Positions 58,167-64,000 of a stretch of DNA of 64,000 nt are shown here, one piece after another (positions within the stretch are counted from its first letter, which is position 1; every line of letters begins with the position of its first letter). The stretch covers positions 11,799,501 to 11,863,500 of the forward strand of contig OU612070.1 in the NCBI GenBank assembly GCA_914767715.1. Reading direction: 5' to 3'. Origin of the DNA: Membranipora membranacea (lineage: Eukaryota > Bryozoa > Gymnolaemata > Cheilostomatida > Membraniporidae). The notes beneath the pieces are model-generated. The model ran no database searches. It was given only the letters and a program-made list of their open reading frames with translations, and had not been told where the DNA came from. The translations under genes and the position numbers were made by a program.

Positions 58167-61100
58167 TCGATTCAGCGCCGAGTTAACTCAGTTCAGCTTC
58201 AGTACAGCAACGCAAAGCTGTCAACAAATCATGATAAGAACCGATTTGCTGAGTACCTAGCAGGTAAATCCTTTATCAATCACAAACCTAATCCTTGAGC
58301 TTATAGATTTCCTTCATCGATACAGTAAGAATTGACTTTGTGACACCTCTACTTAATACCATGTCTATGGAAATCCCCTCCTCTTCTCATCCCAGTTCCT
58401 CCTTTGTTGGTTACCAACGTACCCACAATTGGCTTTATGGCACTACTATGGTTGAGAAAAACGGTTATGAATGGGTGTTAGTTTTATCAATCCAGAACAA
58501 AGTCAATGCTCATTAACTGATGTAGGTTGCAATAGATCGAATATGATCCCATCAACAGATAATAAATTCTGACACAAAAATAAAAGAGTGATTGGCGAAA
58601 ACTCACACTGAACCAAAAAAGTGTCAGAGACCAGAACCATTGAAGGTGATACATACTGTCAGTAGCGATTATCAGTTTGTTGGTGGAAATGAATTATTCC
58701 CTGAAATATTTTGAGCGAGGTCTTATGACATTCTGTTATACTAGGATTTGCAGATCAGGGTGTAAAGGGGGAGATATACTGTATGTGTATAATATATGAT
58801 ATACTCTTTCATTTAGGGCTTTGATCTTCCATTTCCAATTATGATAACAGTTTAAATCTTTTAACCATCATATTGGTGGATTATATTTTTCCGTCCCTAT
58901 TACAGCTGATGCTCATAGAGTGTATATCAACGGATCGGATTCGAGTGATTACATCAACGCTGTCTTAGACTTAAATGGAATATATTGTCACAGTCAAGAG
59001 ACATAGTACAATAGTAGGTACTTTCATTCATTAACCTCTGTTGCAAAATTCAGCCTTCACAGTTCTTTGAAGTAGATAAAGGTGGTAGCTTATAGGGCTT
59101 GTAAGGTACATGCCCATTCATACTCCATTGATGGACAGGGAGAAACTTTCGTAAACTATAAACCATTCTGATCTAAATGTTTTTTGGCGTTCTTTGATGT
59201 AAAAATATTGCATAACTACTCCAAAACTAGGAGCCAGACTATACATTGCAATGGTCTTTCGGTAGTCTACAGTCTGCTATTTTAAGTGCTAGACGACTGC
59301 AAGGGGAGTGTTTGGCATTATATTATCAAACATTCCCATTTTGTTCAACAAGGTGATGCCACCTCACTTGCAGCTGTCTGGGCACTTGGTGTTAGTCTCC
59401 TCAAAAAGCAAGAGTGATGATTGGCAATTTTCTGTTTTGCATGGTGCTCCTTTTAAGAATCTCAAGTATTGCGATCAATATATTATAGGTAATGAGCCAT
59501 TACATAAACTGCATGTGGTGTCAAAAGCTGTATTGTGGGCTCCTGTTAATGTGGAGGATTAACTAATTCAGAGTGCGATCCTATTTTTGCTTTCAGACTT
59601 ACAAAGAGAAAAATCACTGGATAGCAGCACAGCTACCAATGGAAAGTACAGCTGAGGACTTTTGGACCATGGTTTTAGAACAAGGTGTTCAAATCATTGT
59701 GCAACTTGAAGGTGTTAGTGATGAGGTAAGTCAGGCATACCAAAAAGTTATTAGAATGAAATTCTTTGCGGTTCTGGTTCTATCTACCAATTCATGCTTC
59801 GAAATTATTCCTGTCCTGATGGTGGATAATTGTATTTGGGATTTTTTAAAGGTTCAAAACTTATCACTACAATCCAGTATTTTGGTAACCAATGTGTTGG
59901 CTCTGTTGTGATGGCCAGCGTAAAAGCTAATTAAACACAACTATGTATTGCACTGTGCTTCTGTTGACCATTCTAATCCGATGTTTCCTTTCTTTTTACT
60001 TTGGTAACTACTCATCTTTAAAAACTGCAAATACAAAACATGACCACAATCACAATCATATCACTTGTTTCAGGAAGTTTTCTTTCCTTCCGAGGGGGAT
60101 GACTATGAGTTGGCGTTCGGTAAGTTCACTGTTGCCAGATCACATGAGGATAGAACAGGGGAAGTTGCTGATGTAATAACTCCAAAAGTGTCAACCGAAC
60201 AGGTAACATGCTCTTCTGATTGAATATGACATTGACGCTTAGCTTTCAACATTCTTTGTGGTTTGTAGAAGGTCAGGTTGTGCGTGCGTACGGTACCTCC
60301 ATTTATCATTGCATCAATATATTTTATATATTTATCAGTATGGTAAAGCAAGAAATCACTGACCTAGATGTGCTGTGCCAACGAATTTTTGCTAGATACC
60401 GATTCTGAGGACATAACTAATACAAGTGTATTAATTGGTTATTGTGTAGTGCTGTCATAATGTTCTAAGCATCGATATTACAGACTAAACACACAGTCAG
60501 GGTAGTTGATGCCAGCAAGGGTTAGGACGGAAAATCAGAACCGGACGCTAGTGACCTGGTACAGACTCAGGCCCTGATTGAGAAGTTAGAGCAGAAGAGT
60601 GGTAATAGTACCACAATATTTACATGTCTGTAAGTACAATGGGCAAGATGTCAATGAGTCCTAAAATACGACAACTTCATTTACTTATAAAACTTTACAA
60701 AATTAAATATTCAAATCAAAGGTCAAAGATTTTAACTTGGCACCTCACTCAAGCTGATGGCATCACTTATGATAAACAGTCACATCTTTATCCTCTTTAC
60801 CAATAAGGTTTATGGCATTTGCCGAGTTTGTGCCTACTTGTTCCTTCCAGTTCTGATGGTGGATCTTTGTGAATATCAGCAGATATAAAATTAATGGTAA
60901 TATTTTTTGAATCTGACCTAAGAAATCAAAACTAGAGACAGACTCTGTGAAATAACCCAATCATTATGTTTTTCATTACAGAAATGGGACCACAAGATGC
61001 GGCCTCATGATATGTGTCTACAATGCCAGAGCAGCAAATAGATGTCTATTGTCTAGTTCTCAAGGCCAGGTTAAGGAGACCACCATTCGTTGCAAACATT

Positions 61101-61604
61101 GTAAGTGGTTTTACATTTACTCATTAGTAATAATACCCTCGCTATAGTCTGATGGCAGTCCAAATAATGCTGACTTCGTTGTGCCTGTTCTGCCACTGGT
61201 TTCTTAGACTAAACCCGAGTTGGAAAAATCACTATAATTTGTTGTATTGTAAAGAGAGTCGCTGCTCTGCTATTAAAACAGTAATGAGCGGTTCGTTATG
61301 TTTTTTTGTACCTCTGGTGTAAACTAGCAGCGCACTAGGATGTGTCAATGATGTCATTGTCACCAGGGCCTTAACACACTGTCACTATTACCTGACCTTC
61401 CCTGTAATAATAACGAAAGAAATTGTAATAAGGCCCAATTATTTGATCTTTGTCACTTCACAATCTACTCCGAACAAACTAAACGCACAACTCGAAGTCA
61501 TCCTTCAACGAATTGTTGTTTTATTACAGGCTCAATATACACTCATATACCAAGTACTGAAGGAATATGTAGAACAGTTCTCAGACTATGGTAACTTTCT
61601 GTAA
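58167..61604 (+). pseudogene. Pseudogene C: D2 exons with stop and frameshift
   Basis: Exon equivalents are 58167-58263, 58906 to about 58973, 59597-59725, 60074-60202, 60484-60629, 60982-61100 and 61530-61604. TAG interrupts the 60484 exon at 60523, where B has a Trp codon. Exon 60982-61100 is 17 bases shorter than its B counterpart, shifting the frame after the Cys loop. The terminal exon alone would still read VEQFSDYGNF. Confidence 0.8.
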
Positions 61605-63438
61605 GGTTATGTGTGACCATATACCATCAAACAGATTTTTTTCAGCCCTAACCATCGGGTGTATTCTTCTCAATTCGTAGAAGTTTATTCTAACAAAATA
61701 AAGTTTTTGGTACAAAACAGATTTTTTTCTGCCCTTATAACACCTCCCTTGTCTTGGCAATCAGTCCCAAGACATGACAAATAATCCAGGACAACTGAAT
61801 AAAAAGTTGCCCTCTCTCAACCAACTAAGGACAACTTATTGGTAAGGAAAACTTAGAACTACTGTTCTCAGCCAATGATATGCTTTCTTAGAACTACTGT
61901 TCTCAGCCAATGATAGGCTTTCTTAGAACTACTGTTCACAGCTACTCACATATTCTTTCTTTCAATCTACATCCGGTCACCACGCCGGCCTTGAAAGAGA
62001 ATAAGTCTGTCAATTTCCCTCCCACCTCCCTATCACTAACCTATGTCGTCCATTGTGGAAATGCTGGAATTTCCTGGTGATGGTGTTCGTTTGTTCGTCA
62101 ATTCTGCACCAGATTTAACAACATCTAATACTATGGCAAGTACCCTGTCTGCCAAACAACATATACAGTGGCGTTGATCGTCACTTTCGGTTACAAATGC
62201 GTGAAGTGCCCCATATTTTTTTCCCCTATAATATGTTACATTATAAGAGCGAAAAAATATATAGGTTTACAATTTTTTTTTTCTGCTGAGACGTCTGCAT
62301 AAAAGGAGCATGGTTAGATATGAAGTTTAATGACTAATATGGTAATACTCACCTTAGCATTTATCACATTTCCTTTTTCCTTTTTGGCTGACGTTGTTGA
62401 AGTGTTCAGTTTGCGAGCTGCCTTTGAAAGAGTTAACCTTGCTGCTTGTACGTTGCTGCACTTCCTTTCAACCAATTTTTAATTTTAGACATTTTGGTAA
62501 ATAAATTAGTTCTTTCAGTTCATTCATACATTCTCTTATTTTTATTATCAACATACTGTCCTTTTCTTGGAACATTTCAGTGCAATGAATGACTTCTATT
62601 TCACCCAACAAAGCTTACTCTGTGATTCATAATTAGAAAATTCTATTTTTTCAACTTTCATCCGGATATTTTTATTGTTCTCTTTCTGGTAGAAAAATGC
62701 TATGTCACTTGTGTTATAAATACACATTGCAAAAGGCTGATACCATACCATCATAGAGTTTGTCCCATCTGAAGTTTTTCAGACAGCTGCATTATATATC
62801 ATCAAACACTCATTTTGAATCTGAACACTTGCAAATTTGGAGCAGTTCACCCTTCATTACACTGCTTCGATACGATGTCCGGAGACAATGCAGATTTCAC
62901 ATATTTTTTTTCATTTCTTAAGCAGCATGCTAGGGCATAAACGTATCTGTGTCATTCATACTTCCACATTACAATACCAATAGTTGATAAACTTGACAGG
63001 ATTAGCCTGATTTATTTTACAGCACATTTCCCAAGGGAAATCGAAAGAAATGGCAAACTCAAAATTATTGTCTAGTTTTTATGCATATAAAAATTTATTG
63101 TGAGATTCACCTAGCATTTTCCTAGCTGAAACTTACAAATAAAGTTAATCCAATGTCAAGGTTTTTATTAGAAAAATAGAAGTTTTAGTAACAGAACAAA
63201 CACTGTTGTAGCAAATAAAAATCAAATAAAGGTTTTAAAACGTGGCTGTTTATTGACAACATTGACAGATAAGATCCACGTTTGGGGTATGGGTAGATGT
63301 TTTTGCTTTCCACAACACACCTTGTAGCCTCTGCAAATCAAAGACTGTGAATTTCTCTCCAACAATTTTTCAATTTCGGGCTGCGTATCCTCACTATCAA
63401 AAGGAAGCATCTAAATGAGTTTACTGTTACGGCTAGTC
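61605..63438. other. Tail-to-tail spacer between pseudogene C and gene D
   Basis: Much of 62300-63420 is the reverse-complement counterpart of 11230-12300 between A and B. No exon was found. A 35-bp tandem repeat lies at 61852-61945. Confidence 0.55.
61852..61945. repeat. 35-bp tandem repeat, nearly 3 copies
   Basis: Units beginning CTTAGAACTACTGTTCTCAG start at 61852, 61887 and 61922, with only point differences. They lie in the spacer 3' of pseudogene C. Confidence 0.85.
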
Positions 63439-64000
63439 TCACCGAAAGTTACCATAGTCTGAGAACTGTTCCACATATGACTTCTGTGCTTCGTAGATGA
63501 GAGCATACTGAGCCTATAAAACAAACATCATGTATCACATGATGGAATAAATCTGGCTACATTCTGTGACACTTTCATTCTACTGTTGTGCCACCAGAAA
63601 AGAAACCAAGGGGGAAGCAACTCCAAATAACTCGATCGTACTCAATCTACTCCTTATGCAGGGAGGGTGAACTAACCAATGCAACAACAATTCTGATGAT
63701 TTTAAAGACCCTATGTTGTTATCTATGAAAAATTTCATGGCAAAATGTGTTAATGATAACACTGTCGTAACTTGTTGCTTGGTTTAGCCATAATATTTTC
63801 AGCCTGTAATGCGGTGTGGACTTACACTCACAGACTAGAGTCTGTAGTTGGAGTGGTTCTAACTGAGAAATATGATACATTTGCATTTGCATTTGCATCT
63901 TACCTGTTTAGTTGACACTTTTATAGCTATGCCATCAGCAACATCCCCTGTCTGATCATCATTCAGTCTGGCAATGGTGAATTTACCAAACACTAACTCA
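63439..64000 (-). pseudogene. Gene D: RPTP copy of gene A missing two D2 exons, partial
   Basis: The terminal exon 63439-63513 (TGA at 63441-63439) and the exon from 63904 past the right edge match gene A exons 11145-11219 and 8940-9068. The gene A exons 9593-9738 and 10211-10346 have no counterpart. In the mirror alignment, sequence equivalent to A position about 9579 joins sequence equivalent to about 10971 near 63667. The 282 lost coding bases include the D2 C-x5-R loop but keep the reading frame. D could therefore encode a receptor with a shortened D2, or be a pseudogene. The rest lies outside the window. Confidence 0.65.

Larger units (their letters stand above)
50797..61604 (+). pseudogene. 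Gene C: decayed RPTP copy of the 3' half of gene B
   Basis: Exon equivalents run from the last FN3 domain to the C-terminus, mostly in the same lengths as gene B. Lesions are numerous. There is a 5-base deletion in the first FN3 exon, a 1-base insertion in the next (near 51232), and a lost acceptor before the transmembrane exon (TG at 53611-53612). Both D1 exons carrying the KSRY/NDYINAS and GY-IAAM blocks are absent. The donor after exon 58906 is lost, TAG stands in frame at 60523-60525, and a 17-base deletion in exon 60982-61100 shifts the frame in the D2 signature region. No signal peptide or lectin exons lie upstream. It lies opposite gene D, tail to tail. It cannot make a normal receptor; a truncated or noncoding transcript remains possible. 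Confidence 0.85.

Overview
The window is animal nuclear DNA. Coding sequence is split into many short exons (37 to 292 bases) by introns with GT-AG or occasional GC-AG ends. It is AT-rich and carries tRNA-derived SINEs and small inverted-repeat elements. Every gene I can support belongs to one receptor-type protein tyrosine phosphatase (RPTP) family. The mix of fucolectin-like (F-type lectin) domains, fibronectin type III (FN3) domains and tandem PTP domains, with short introns, suggests an early-branching or other invertebrate metazoan. A demosponge is my best guess, but the sequence alone does not prove it.

Layout: Gene A (+, 429-11219, 5' end outside the window) covers the membrane-proximal domain, transmembrane helix and both PTP domains. 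Gene B (-, 43678-12463) is complete. It has 44 coding exons whose lengths add up to 6414 bases, a whole number of codons (2137 aa). Its order is signal peptide, three F-type-lectin-like domains, a fourth divergent domain of similar plan, seven FN3 domains, a furin-site membrane-proximal domain, a transmembrane helix, PTP D1 and PTP D2. Gene C (+, 50797-61604) is a 5'-truncated, decayed copy of the 3' half of B. Gene D (-, from 63439 past the right edge) is a copy of A that has lost two D2 exons. A/B and C/D both sit tail to tail. C resembles B and D resembles A, so the C-D block looks like an inverted copy of the A-B block.

Working model: the intact proteins would be single-pass surface receptors. 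The B ectodomain may bind fucosylated glycans through its first lectin domain. The ectodomain is probably cleaved by furin near the membrane. D1 keeps the WPD loop and the HCSAGVGRTG active site, while D2 keeps only C-x5-R and is probably regulatory. The 43.7-50.8 kb interval holds no gene I recognise. It contains an inverted-repeat element, a decayed duplicate of the B upstream region and a SINE. Repeats in the introns include several tRNA-SINE copies, a MITE family shared by B and C, a 250-bp element with 7-bp target duplications, and foldback elements.
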